Source: Rhea pennata (Eukaryota > Chordata > Aves > Rheiformes > Rheidae). From it: 64,000 nt of DNA. Shown here piece after piece: positions 14,584 to 25,925 of the stretch. Within the stretch, counting starts at the first letter, position 1. Every line of letters begins with the position of its first letter. The DNA lies in assembly GCF_028389875.1 (NCBI RefSeq), contig NC_084702.1, positions 39,121,053 through 39,185,052 of the forward strand. The letters run 5' to 3'. The position numbers and the translations under genes were made by a program. Under the pieces are notes generated by a model. That model was given only the letters and a program-made list of their open reading frames with translations, searched no databases and had not been told where the DNA came from.

Positions 14584-14610
<27 letters not shown>
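14584..14610. repeat. T27 homopolymer
   Basis: An uninterrupted run of 27 T. On the TNFAIP8 transcribed strand it reads as A27. Confidence 0.97.
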
Positions 14611-15935
14611 ATCCCTGAAGACTCCATGCTTTGATTCTAATCTGTACTGAAGTGCTTAAGAGCTTTCCTAGGTAAAAGGCATGTTAAACTCAACTTTTAA
14701 AAAGCACAAATAAAGTCCTTGGAATGTAAAAATTGCTCCAAAAATGCAGCAGTTCCCAAACAGTCACTTCAGAAAATTAGCTACTCTTTGCAATTGCAAG
14801 TGCTTCTTCATGTGCTGGCTTTTCAGAAGCTGATAAAGTTTGTAAGAGGCATGCTAGAGCAGACAGCTCTGACAGCTTTCACTCTTGAACTTCAGACAGC
14901 GAGACTCTGACTGCTAAGCTGGCTGATGGCAAGAGTGAGCAGAGACCAAGGCAGCCACAGAGTTTATCAAGTCAAAGACTGGAAAGAGCAGATGGCTTAG
15001 GCAAGGAGTATCAAAGAAGGAAAACCCAGAGGGCAGACAGCTATGTGCAGAAGGAGAAAAGGAATACAACACAGTTAAGGGAAATAAGGAATGCAGAAAA
15101 AAGAAATATTACTTTTCAAAAGGATAAAAACATATCAGAAGAAACCAGATTCATCAATGAATGTTTTCCACGGTAATATTTCAGGTAACACTCTTAATAG
15201 CTCATGGGACATACAGTGATTTTTACTGTTTAGCTATGATCTTCCATCACAGAATAAAGTCAGAAGGACTCCTCACTTTTCCATCCACCACAGCAGCCTA
15301 AGAGTTCCCTGCCTTATTTCCTGTCTTAAAAGCAATAGCTGTGTTTGAACTTCAGTTAGACAAACATCTGATCACAATACAAAAAAAAATGTCAGGAGGC
15401 AAACCCAAGCTTTCCTTCCAGCTTCCCTCCTTCCCAATACTGGCTGAAAAGGCAGGACACTGGTAGCACCACCCTTCTCTCCCAGACATGAATCTATTTT
15501 GAATTACAGTGGGCCTAGACTCTGAACTGTAATTCATAACTTGCCACCCTACCCTCTGGTTCAACACTCTTAGAAAAGCAAAAGCCCTGTAGAGTACTCA
15601 CTTCTTCCACATACATCTGTCTTTATTTGATTCAAGTACATATGCTCCTCATTTGAGGAGCAAATATTTAATTTGGCACCCTATTTTTGAAAAGGGAGAT
15701 TTATATATGAATATCAATTTTGACTAGAAAAATTGATTTGAAGTTTTCAATGAATACAAAGTATATGTTCATAAAGGTAAATAACTTTTGCCTACATTTC
15801 TCTTAATAGGCACAGTAGATGATACTAAATTCACGTTGACCATGATCTTTACTAACTATATAACCAACCAATGTAAGAATGTTAATAAGCCAAGCCATGT
15901 GCTTGATTGTGCTTGCTTCATATCAGAAGATCTTC

Positions 15936-15954
15936 AAAAAAAAAAAAAAAAAAA
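15936..15954. repeat. A19 homopolymer
   Basis: Uninterrupted A run inside the TNFAIP8 intron. No retroelement body was recognised next to it. Confidence 0.95.
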
Positions 15955-17353
15955 CAGTCTGAAGTCAAGCCTAACACATGGCAAGTATTGCATGAGCAGG
16001 CTGACTAGATTTGGAAGTCAGCTCTGGGGCTGTAAGTCACTCAGCAGCAACGGATAATCTGGTTAGTCAAGCAATTTTTGGAATATACAGTACACTTGAT
16101 CTGCGTATTCATACTGAAAGGGAACACACATTCAGCAGCAGAGAACAAGGAAAAAAAACACTATCAAGCAACATTGGAAACACCTTTCTTATTAAATAAA
16201 ATCCTGGACAAGTCATTGTCATGTTTACATCTCACACACTGTATTTGTTATGTATGTTCCTTAATTTACTATTTCATTAGCGTACGAAAATGTCCCAAAA
16301 TTTGACCAACAGAAAAAAAGGCACTTCTCAGTTGCAAAAAAACCCCAAACCAACCATGAAAAAAGAAAATAAAACTTTTTGATCAAGAGGTAAAAGGAAT
16401 TGCCAAAAACAGTACCTGCAGGTCAAGGTTAGTTAGTGTGGCAATGAAGGATGCTATTTCCAACAGGAATGTGCGCATAGAGTTTCGCAGTCCCACTTGA
16501 ATGTTTTGTGCCAACAAGTTATTCTGGTTTTACATGCCTGTGCTTCCCACAGCCACCCTCTGCATCACATGATACTTACTGTAGCTGGTTTAGAAACTTT
16601 AAAAGCCTTCTTAAAAGCACTCTTCCTCAACCCTATATATGTTTTTTTAATTAACAGTGCAGCTTTAATATGAAAAAAATTAAGATTTTAACCTCTTTCC
16701 ATATATTTCTGATGACTGCTCTTACAGAGGCATATATTAAAATATATTGGATATTTAACAGAGAAAATGACAGTCACGCAGAGTAGAGTCATAAACTAAA
16801 TTTGGTATTTCACTCGTTTGCCTCCATTTGCTACCCTTGCTGGAATGCAGTAACAGCTGCTGTGATATTAAATATAAAGCCCACATATTTCAGCTGTTGA
16901 CCATTTCAGGGCTACATCAGGTTCCTCTGTATCTACCAGGTGTCCATGCATACTCAACAGTAATGCTGTACAAATCTTTTCATTTTCAAGGTTATTCCTT
17001 CAAAACAAGCAAATGCAACCCAAATAATGTAGACTTTTGTCCAGACTTAAGAACACACAAACTGTGCAGCAAGCCAGCAGCACCAAGCTCCCTAACAAAT
17101 AGCACTGGTGATAAAAATAACTAGCCATTAAAATTGAGTGTTTTATCTAAAGTAAAAAGAAAAAAGACAAAGATATCTGATTGTTTTATGACCAATCCTG
17201 CAAAAAGAATGTCTTCACACAAAAACAAAAGCTTAGCTGTGGGCACAGGACACAGAATATACAACAGAAAAGTTTCTGGCTTGGATGCAAGAGGAAAAGC
17301 ATGGAGACAGGGTGCCCTAGGGAATGCATGGCAAAACTTTAACATGCCAAAGC

Positions 17354-17372
17354 AAAAAAAAAAAAAAAAAAA
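17354..17372. repeat. A19 homopolymer
   Basis: Uninterrupted A run. Frames crossing it encode a polylysine or polyphenylalanine artefact. Confidence 0.95.
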
Positions 17373-18181
17373 GAGGAAGTTCAAGATACATGTAGCAAAA
17401 ACAAGGAACTGATATCTGCCCATACAGTAGAGACAAGATGACAATACAGCATGACAGGAAAAGAGAAATCAATTACAAGAACAAGGTAGAGACCTGGCAG
17501 TCAAAATGTAGACGGGACATATTTTGTATAGAACGTAAAGCAAGCCACAGCAGAAGAGAGTTGATAGAAAGGTTTGTGAGTGATCTTACACTGACTTTGA
17601 AAATAGTTCATAATGTTTGGTTGTATTTCTAGTCTCTGCTCTTTGCAATGTCAATCGGTATGCTACACACTGCGACCTGGACACACGGTAGGTGCCCTTT
17701 GGTATCTCTCTCAGTGTAAGGTTGAAAGAAAACTGAAACGCTCTTTTATGCTATATATTTATATGCATTACTGTTGTCCCTTCCACTAGTTGCCCTGAGA
17801 TACAAGATGGAATTTCCCCCCACCACTGTCATGCGTAATTGAGTTTCTGTTTTTCTCTTTTTAAAGAATTTGCTCTGAGGCACCAAGGAGTGCCACAGCT
17901 ATAGACAGGATATAGGAAAAAAGCAGGAGTGATGCCAAAGGCACTAAATTCTCTTATGTTTAGACAGTTTGTTCTTTTTTCAGTATCAAACTATCACATG
18001 CATAAGAATAAACTGATAGTTTTCTTTACCAGATACCTTGTTACTTCAAATGCCTAGGACAGTGGTGATAGTCTTCATCTCTTTTGCTGCCATTACAGTT
18101 TTATCTTTTAGTTTTTCAGTACAGGTCTTGTTGTTTTCATATCATGAAGAATAAGTTTTCTGGCATGAAATACATGGTTGT

Positions 18182-18236
18182 ACATATATATACACACACA
18201 CATATATGAATATACATATATACACGTAAGTCTGTA
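18182..18236. repeat. TA/CA compound microsatellite
   Basis: Alternating ATATATACACACACACATAT units. Confidence 0.9.
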
Positions 18237-19061
18237 TACATACACTTTGTTTACTCTACTGCACAAACTGTCTATTGTACATTTACTTATGATTATGGGG
18301 AATTAGGTGATGGCCCTGCTGGTCTCTTCCATTCCCACTACTGAAAAAATATTTCTTTTTCCTTTTCCACAAGGAACAAAATAGATAAACCCACCAGTTT
18401 TAATTTTTTCTCCCAATGTTTAGGAGCCACACCCTGTTCACTATCTTATTCTACACACTAGAACTACCAGGATTTTAGTCCAGACTTTCTGCCATAAAAA
18501 TCAGTGGTTGAAAGTATCTTCTCTCCTAGATCCTCCTTGCTCCCTTACTGTCAGTTCACAACAGGCCTCCAAGATCTACCTCTTGGAAACTTTGCTTCAA
18601 CTCTTATTTGTTTTCCTTTAGTCGTCCTTATTCCTGGCTTCTCCAATTCATAACCAATGATCAAAACAAGTGATACATTATGCAAAGTATTTCTATACAA
18701 AAGATTACTAAAACAGAACAATCCTCTTAAAACCTTTGATTTAAGCAGTTTTCAATAGCCTCTGAATTCAGAAGTATAAATTGCTAAGTCTGTCAAAACA
18801 AAGACCCATCTCCCAAAGTATCATAGGGTTTTCTTTGCTTTCATTAATGTAAAATATAAAGCATAAGGGGAAAATTAGGCCCCCAATACTGTTAGAAAAT
18901 TGTTCTTCTGTAAAGTTTTTCCTTCTGGTTAAACATCCCATGTGTAACACTGACATTTTCTTTTATATCAGGAGGCATTATTAGGATGCAGAACCTTGAC
19001 TGATAATGTAGCAAGGCACTAACGATCCTAGTTATTTTTAAATTTTGTAAATATATTCACT

Positions 19062-19120
19062 GACTAAAACTAGATGATCTCTAGAGGTCCCTTCCATCCT
19101 CAGCCCTTCTGTGATTCTGT
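19062..19120 (+). mobile_element. CR1 3' tail fragment
   Basis: A short copy of the diagnostic CR1 terminus: CTAGATGATCTCTAGAGG followed by CCCTTCC and a GTGATTCTGT end. Only the last ~60 bases of the element are present, as is usual for severely 5'-truncated insertions. Confidence 0.7.
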
Positions 19121-22100
19121 AAAACCTGGATCTCTCTGTAGTTCCACCCTTTGGCCAAGGCATAAGAGGCTAAATACATTGTTTTTTCCAGCTATTGATA
19201 ATTACAGAATTTAAATGTCCAGCTTCTTGGAACTGGCATCAAGTAATACTTTTAAGTAGGCCAAGAACAGTACAGATCAACTATGAGGGGCCATCCACAT
19301 GACCTTCTTTTGGCAGGGAACACTGTAGTAGCTTGTGATTTTCAGGATTATTATCCAAGAAGAAAGAAAGAGGGAATGCAAATTTGAATCCTGAAGGACA
19401 GGCCTTCCTGTGGTGAAAATTAACACCAACCACCTAAATTTCAAAATTAGCTAATGACATTTTTGAAGTGCAGAGAAAATAAAAATGTCAAGTTTCTCCT
19501 ACCCTCACCACAAGATACTCCTATCCTCTTTTCCCATAAGGTATTGCATGAATTAACAACAAGCCATAATAAACTGATCAGGAGCTAAAACCATAAGTCA
19601 CATCTTTCAATTGATTATAATACCAACTGATTGTTACAATGTAAAACTCAGTTTAAATATACATCCAGGACAATTATAAAATGTCTTGCATGAAGGATTT
19701 TTAAATCTCTAATTCTCAGCTTTTAGGACAAGGCTGCGAGCTTGGTGAAGACGTCTTGCTGTGGATGTAGACAGCAGAGCCAATTTCTTTATTCTTATCT
19801 CTTCAGGAAAGTGTCAACTATTTCTCTCCACAGCTGCTCATAATCAGAGAGAAACTTTTAAAAATGATTCACAGTTTCAAGTTATTTGTAGTTTCTGAGA
19901 TAAAGTCTAAGCCACTATTTCTCAGTGAATATTTTTAATATAAATGTTTCTGAAAGAGCATCAGAATTAATTCATCTTCTCTTTTGTTAGTGGGAAAAAA
20001 CAGCCCTTGGAATAACTAGTTCAAATATTCAGTGTCATTTACTCACTTTTGCTAATATTCAACTAAAGTTTTCTTTTTCAATAACTGAACTATCTTCCTA
20101 GAAGAGTTTGCTAAAGAGGACATAGTAAGAGCCAAAACAGATCTCATGGAAGTTTAAAATTTAAAAACAATAAAATTTCGGCATTTTCTGCTTCTGCCCA
20201 AAGTTTTCTATACACCTGGATGGAGCTCAACAAGTGGAGGCTTGTCTGTGCATTCACTGATCCAGTGCTTTATTAATTCCTGTAACAAAGTGAAATGCAA
20301 CCATTTAGGGATCAAGACCTGACAGGATCATTCTTAAAAGTCCACGGAACTCACAAGTCAATTTCTAGATACCTCAGAGAATCCTACAAGTACCTATCTA
20401 TACCTATAGCTACTTAAAGTACAACTCAGAATACGCCGCTCAGTTTCAAACAACAAACCTTCCAAGGACAAATGCTCTCAGATAAATGAAATGCAAACTC
20501 TCACTCCACTGCAATGTATTGTCATACCATAAACTGCCAGCACAACCACAACGCCACACAGACACCAACATCTGTATCTTGCAATGTCAAACTGAAACGT
20601 AGATTTCCCCTGCTGCTACACAAAGAACACTGCCTGATCTTTCATTATTAATCTGTACAGTTACAACTATTGAGGCTGAATTCAGGCGGTAAGGAAAAAT
20701 ATCTCCAAATTAGTTCATACAGTGCACACCTGTTCCTTTGCCCTGTTTTTGCAGAAACAGATCTGTGCTGGACATTTCGATCCCACGCTCCCCAAAGCCA
20801 GTCAGCCATGAGTTGCAGGGGTGGAGGTTCTCTACTTTTCATTGCTAGGCTGTCAAACACCAAAAATCAACAACAAAACCAAATTGTGGCAGGGAATCAA
20901 ATGAGAAAAAAAACAAACCAAACTCCAAAACCTAACCAAGGCAGGGCATCTGATGAAGAAAAATGATATTTATGAGAAAAGATGCCAAAATGCAGAATGA
21001 ATGCAGAATGAAACTCTAAAAGGACAGATTTCTTAATTTCTCTTCTCCCCACTTGAAACAAGACTGTGTCCAACTGACGGCAAGTTTAATGCCTATGCTT
21101 TTGCTGACACTGGTGATAAGGAATGCTAACCAAGCTGCTGGTAGTCACATCTGTACCACTAATCACACAACGTACCCTGCTCAGTAGTCATTACAGAGAT
21201 GTGTCCACAAAAGAAAAAATGCACACCTACCACTAAAAAAATAAAATAATTTAGGAAATCAACTGACCCAGGCAGAGAAAAATTGAAAATCTATATGCCT
21301 CCCACAGTAGAACTTGTTACTATCAGTATGTACAAAACTATCTTTCAAGTTGGTGCTATTTTCTAAATACTTCATTCTATTTTTATTCATTTCTATTTTT
21401 ATGATGCGGAAACAGTCAGCTCAAGTACTGAAATTTCTTACATAGTCGTATACAGCAACTGTTTCTACTGCCTAGCAGATCACTGGATCTAAAGTATCTA
21501 CCAAGTGAGCAAACAGGAAAAATTAATCCTTAAACAAAAAGCTAGACTTTAAAACCATTATGAAATAGATCTGTTTACTTTTATCCTCCTGCTTCTTCTA
21601 TTGAGTATGATGAAAGAGAGAAGAAAAAAAACAGTTGCTTAATAAAGTGGCATAAAAATTAATGGTTTCTTCTATACCTCTTTATGAAATGTTCTCCTAT
21701 TAGCACAGCTCGTAATAAAATTGTAATAGAAATCAAGTCTACTTGAAATACAGTTTTTGCTTGCTTGTTTTATTTATTACCCAACTGTGTTTACTGAGAC
21801 TCCAAACATTTGGGAACTGAACAACCACAAAGAAGCAATTTGGTCCTTAAAAAAGAAAAAAAAAAAAACTTATGAAATCATCACATTTAACCTAAGATTT
21901 GACCAAATGATAAATACTCAGTAATAAAAGCAATCATGTGTGCATCTGAATAACATATACAAATGATGATTAATATCCTAGTCTCACATTTCCCTTATGC
22001 CATCCCTGGCTCATGTACTACAAAATACTCATCATTCTTAGAAGCCATTCATTTAGCCAGTTCCTATGTTTGGAAATAACATTGTTGAAGAACATGGCCT

Positions 22101-22399
22101 TTCTGAATGCATATGCAAGACCCTCTGCCCACCTAGATACAAAAAACTTCTTTGATTCTCCAGGGATTGCCTACTGACTGACCTTTGCTCCCTGATCTTT
22201 AACTTCTGTCTAATTTATAGCTACCAACAGTTTACAAATTCCCCAAAGAAAACAATCCTGTGGTCTGAAAAATGTTAGAATATAGTAAATGCTATCATAA
22301 ACAGATAAATGAAGGGGAGAAGGGAAAAGTATGTCACCAAAACAAGCCATTCTATAAAACGAAAAAATCAGATATAATTTGAAAAGAAAGCATCACCTG

Positions 22400-22960
22400 C
22401 CTGTATGTGGGGCACTGCGTCTAGTTTAAGGCTCCCCAGTACCTCTCCAAAAAAGGCACTGCAAGCTGGTGCAAGTCCAGCAGAGATCTGCCGAAATGGT
22501 TGGCGAGCTAGAATATATGACCTAAAGGACAAGCTGAGAGCAAGGTTTGTTTGGCTGCAAAGACGACTACCAGGGGACCTAAATGAGATCTACAACTACT
22601 TACTGAGTAACACAGTAACACGCACTGAGTAACACACTGAGTGGTTACCATGAAGACAGAGCCACTCTTCCTGGAGATGTGCAGCAAAAGAATAAGGGGA
22701 AATGGGCACAAGTTGCAGCAATGGAAATTCCAGTTAGATGTGAGGAAAATATTCTTCATAGGAAAGGTAGTCAAATACTGGAACATGTTGCTAGAGAAGT
22801 TGTGGGATCAACAGTTGTGGAGATATGAAGAGCATGGCTGGACAAAGCCTAAGCATTGTCTTCTAACTTCAAGTTTGGATCTATCTTTGAATTTGGCTCT
22901 GCTTTGAGTGGCAGATTCGGCCAGAGGACCTCCAAAGGCTCCTCACAGCTTAAGTCATCT
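22400..22960 (+). mobile_element. Degenerate CR1 LINE 3' end
   Basis: The order of blocks matches the C-terminal ORF2 and 3' UTR of CR1. [13 protein letters not shown] segment (22408-22440) is followed by an RRATK...GLEHL-like region, an AGGGGACCTAAATGAGATCTAC-type DLI block near 22573-22590, and ATAAGGGGAAATGGGCACAA (22692-22711). A K-L-Q-Q-x-K-F-Q-L-D-V-R-K stretch (22711-22750) follows, then a decayed GGACCTCCA...GGCTCCT tail near 22926-22945. It is more diverged than the 55.4 kb copy. Confidence 0.75.
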
Positions 22961-23418
22961 ATCATTCTCTTTTCCAGGTAGCTCAAGGGGCTGTATCTTA
23001 TTCACAGTAAAACATGCTAGTCTTGCGGTTGACTATGGATTACTAGCTTTGATTGCGTCAGTATAATTATTAACGGAATTTTCTTAGAGCAATCCAGCAC
23101 TCAATCTAACAATTGTTGCTAAATGATTAACCTGAGTTTTAGCAATCCTGTAACACAGCCTACCTGCTACAGCAAATGTTTACTTCGTAGCCTCTACTCA
23201 AATTACCATCTAGCTTCCTCATCTGCTCCAGCTGCACAAGGAAAAGTGATAAAGTTGTAGTGTATAAAAACTAGCAAAGCCTTCTGTAGAAGTCAGCTAC
23301 TCAGTATTAATTTCCAAACACGGAATACAGCAAAATCCCACCAATTCAGCATATCAGATTCTAAGACTGTAAAACAGGCAATATGTCCTCTGTGTCATCT
23401 AAACCATTTACAGAAAAG

Positions 23419-23488
23419 TTATCTTAAAGGTTAGCCTGACTTGGTAAGGAAAGGTCATCTTAAAGGCTACCTTGATTTGATAAGGAAA
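23419..23488. repeat. Two-copy ~36-base tandem duplication in the TNFAIP8 intron
   Basis: TATCTTAAAGGTTAGCCTGA..TTGGTAAGGAAA is followed at once by CATCTTAAAGGCTACCTTGA..TTTGATAAGGAAA. The copies differ at several positions. Confidence 0.85.
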
Positions 23489-25782
23489 ACAAATAAAACC
23501 AACCATTCATTCAGTTCTTGAGTTTTATAGTTTAACAGCCTTAAATCAGTGCACTTACTGAGAGCTACAGTGCCTACATCGAGGTATAATTCAACTAGCT
23601 ACATAAAGAACCATGTGGAGTTGCATCCTTGCCCTCAAATCCATTTGTTAGTTTCTTGTACCTTGCTTCATTAAATATACATTCCTCCAAACATCATTAA
23701 AAAATAAAACCTTACTTTGACTTGCCTGAATCTCCTGATTTTATTTTTCCTAAATTTACAATTGTTACTTCTTCATTCCTCTTGTTTCTCCATCCATTAT
23801 TTTGCATCTCTGGCAAAATGTTTTTGCTGTGCATATGTGGTATAGCATCATAATGTCCAGTTAGTAATGATTCTTTCTTGGCCCTCTTTCATAAACTTAC
23901 TTTCAATTTTTTTCTTATTTTCAAAATTAAAATTATATATATTTTGCCTTTGGCTTGTCCTGTTACTCTAGAACTCTAACAACCTATAGAAATGAACTAT
24001 CTAATTATTAGTCACTGTTCTGATTCACAGAACTGTGTATATGACATTTATAACTCCAATAACCTCTTAGTTCTCTTCATGTGCCGTAAGGAACTTATCA
24101 ATGCGATAAAAAGCCTTCAACTGGTGAATCCAGATCACTAACAAAACAGGGCTTTTCCTACCTCTAAACAGAACTTTTCTGAATATTATCAGCAAAAAGA
24201 GACCGTTTCATTGGCCTTACTGTTTTATGGAGATTGTTTTGACAAGGGAAGGCAGAAGTGGGCAGGCAAACAAAGGATGCACACGTTCCCTAGTGGGCAG
24301 GCATGTACCAGCTCTTCTGTGCTGGTTCACTTTGCATGGAAAACAATAGAAAAGGAGTCAATCTCCAGTTTTTGCAGCTGTCAAGGCTACAACAATTCTA
24401 ACAAAAACACTCAGATATGGATCCAAAATGGGACCTCCAAAAATTCCATTTCTGTTTAACCTTATGTTTTTCATGTAATTTATTGTATGTTTGAAAACAG
24501 TCGGTAACTTCAAAAATTGACATGAAATGGAACTGTCACTCTCCAATACGTTTTGCATTTAAGCATGGATAACGTTCAACTTGCACTGTTTCAGTCTCTA
24601 CATTTACTGTCATAAAGAGTAAAAGATTAAAACATAGATGACAGTTAGGTTTGGATCTGGTGGAATGACAGATTTTTTTTTTTATTGACACACTATATAT
24701 TACACTTCCAGAAATGATATAGATGTAATAACAGGCCATAAGAGCACATCTGACTTGTCATTATTTAAATGAGCAAGATTCTATCCTAGAAAACTCTCAG
24801 ACAAATCTGAAGAGCTCAAAGGCCTGCCTGAGAAAAAAGTGACTGCAAAATGGCAAAGCAAATTCAGGACTGCTTACAGGAGGGAATATTTACTTCTTAA
24901 TAATCTCATTTGGATTCAAAAAAAATTGCTAATTGTATCTATATAAAGCTCTCAGCACTTTTAGGAATGCAGAGAGGTCTCTCTCCCATGAAATATAGAA
25001 CTTAAATCTTAAATACAGAATTTAAAAAAGATATATGAGGCATTAGATTTATTTCCTGTTATTTTCTAAATATTCAACATAAAACCTGTAAATGAACCTT
25101 AAGTTTTCTGAAGCTTTACATAAATTACTATTTCCTTTTATGGGAGAAATATTATGTAAAGAATCCATTAATACCACAAAAACTATTTGCATATACTTAA
25201 AAAGGTATATTCACGATACATATTTATGATATTAAGAATATTTCCCTTCGGACCACAGCAAGCAATTATGTCAAGTAACAGCCTGAAACCATTTGATACT
25301 TTCCTAGGCACATGACTTTTCTACCATACAATACTGGATTAAAATTACACCAGGTAGTAATATCTTACAGACTGCTTCTTGATTTCACTATGTTCTTTGT
25401 TTCATTCAGTACAACAGTAACTGCAGGAAAATGTGCCAGGTTTATTTATAGCATGGCAGTTGTTAGGATCTGTGAATGTAATGCAGATTGATGCTATGTA
25501 TCTTCATATCACTGTTCATATAGTAACAGCATACATAAATAACAGCATTGTGGTATACAGATGAACATAAAGACTGTTGAAAAGTCACTCAGCAGCTTGA
25601 CTGAGAAAAAAACCCCAAAACAGCCCACATTTGATGTCAGCATTCTAATACAGACCATGCGGAGATCAAAGACAGAAGCTGAGAAGCCTAGATGCATTAC
25701 TGCATACCCCATACCCAACAATTAGTACAAACTACAGTTAAGTCAAATTGTCTTCTAGCAATGTGTTTTACTCCCAGTTTGG

Positions 25783-25925
25783 GGGCAGGTTTAGCTTGGT
25801 TGGTTAGAGCGTGGTGCTGCTAATGCCAAGGTTGTGGGTTCAATCCCCATATGGGGCTATGCTGAGGGTTGGACTAGATGATCTCCAGAGGTCCCTTCCA
25901 ACCTTATTATTCTACGATTCTACTG
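25783..25925 (+). mobile_element. tRNA-Ile-derived SINE with CR1 tail (TguSINE1-like)
   Basis: The first ~76 bases form a tRNA-Ile-like head. It has a pol III A box around 25791-25803 (TTAGCTTGGTTGG), a B box GGTTCAATCC at 25837-25846, and a pairable anticodon stem (25812-25816 with 24-28). The second part (25860-25925) is a CR1 3' end with an ATTCTACG-like terminus, nearly identical to that of the LINE at 57121-57200. This composition matches TguSINE1, a songbird SINE mobilised by CR1 machinery. The anticodon loop reads CTGCTAA rather than the Ile loop, so it is not a functional isoleucine tRNA gene. It is inserted in the TNFAIP8 intron, antisense to the gene. Confidence 0.88.

Noticed and set aside
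25783..25858. A functional tRNA gene
   Set aside because: The tRNA-like part has a substituted anticodon loop and runs directly into a CR1 tail, so it is a SINE head.
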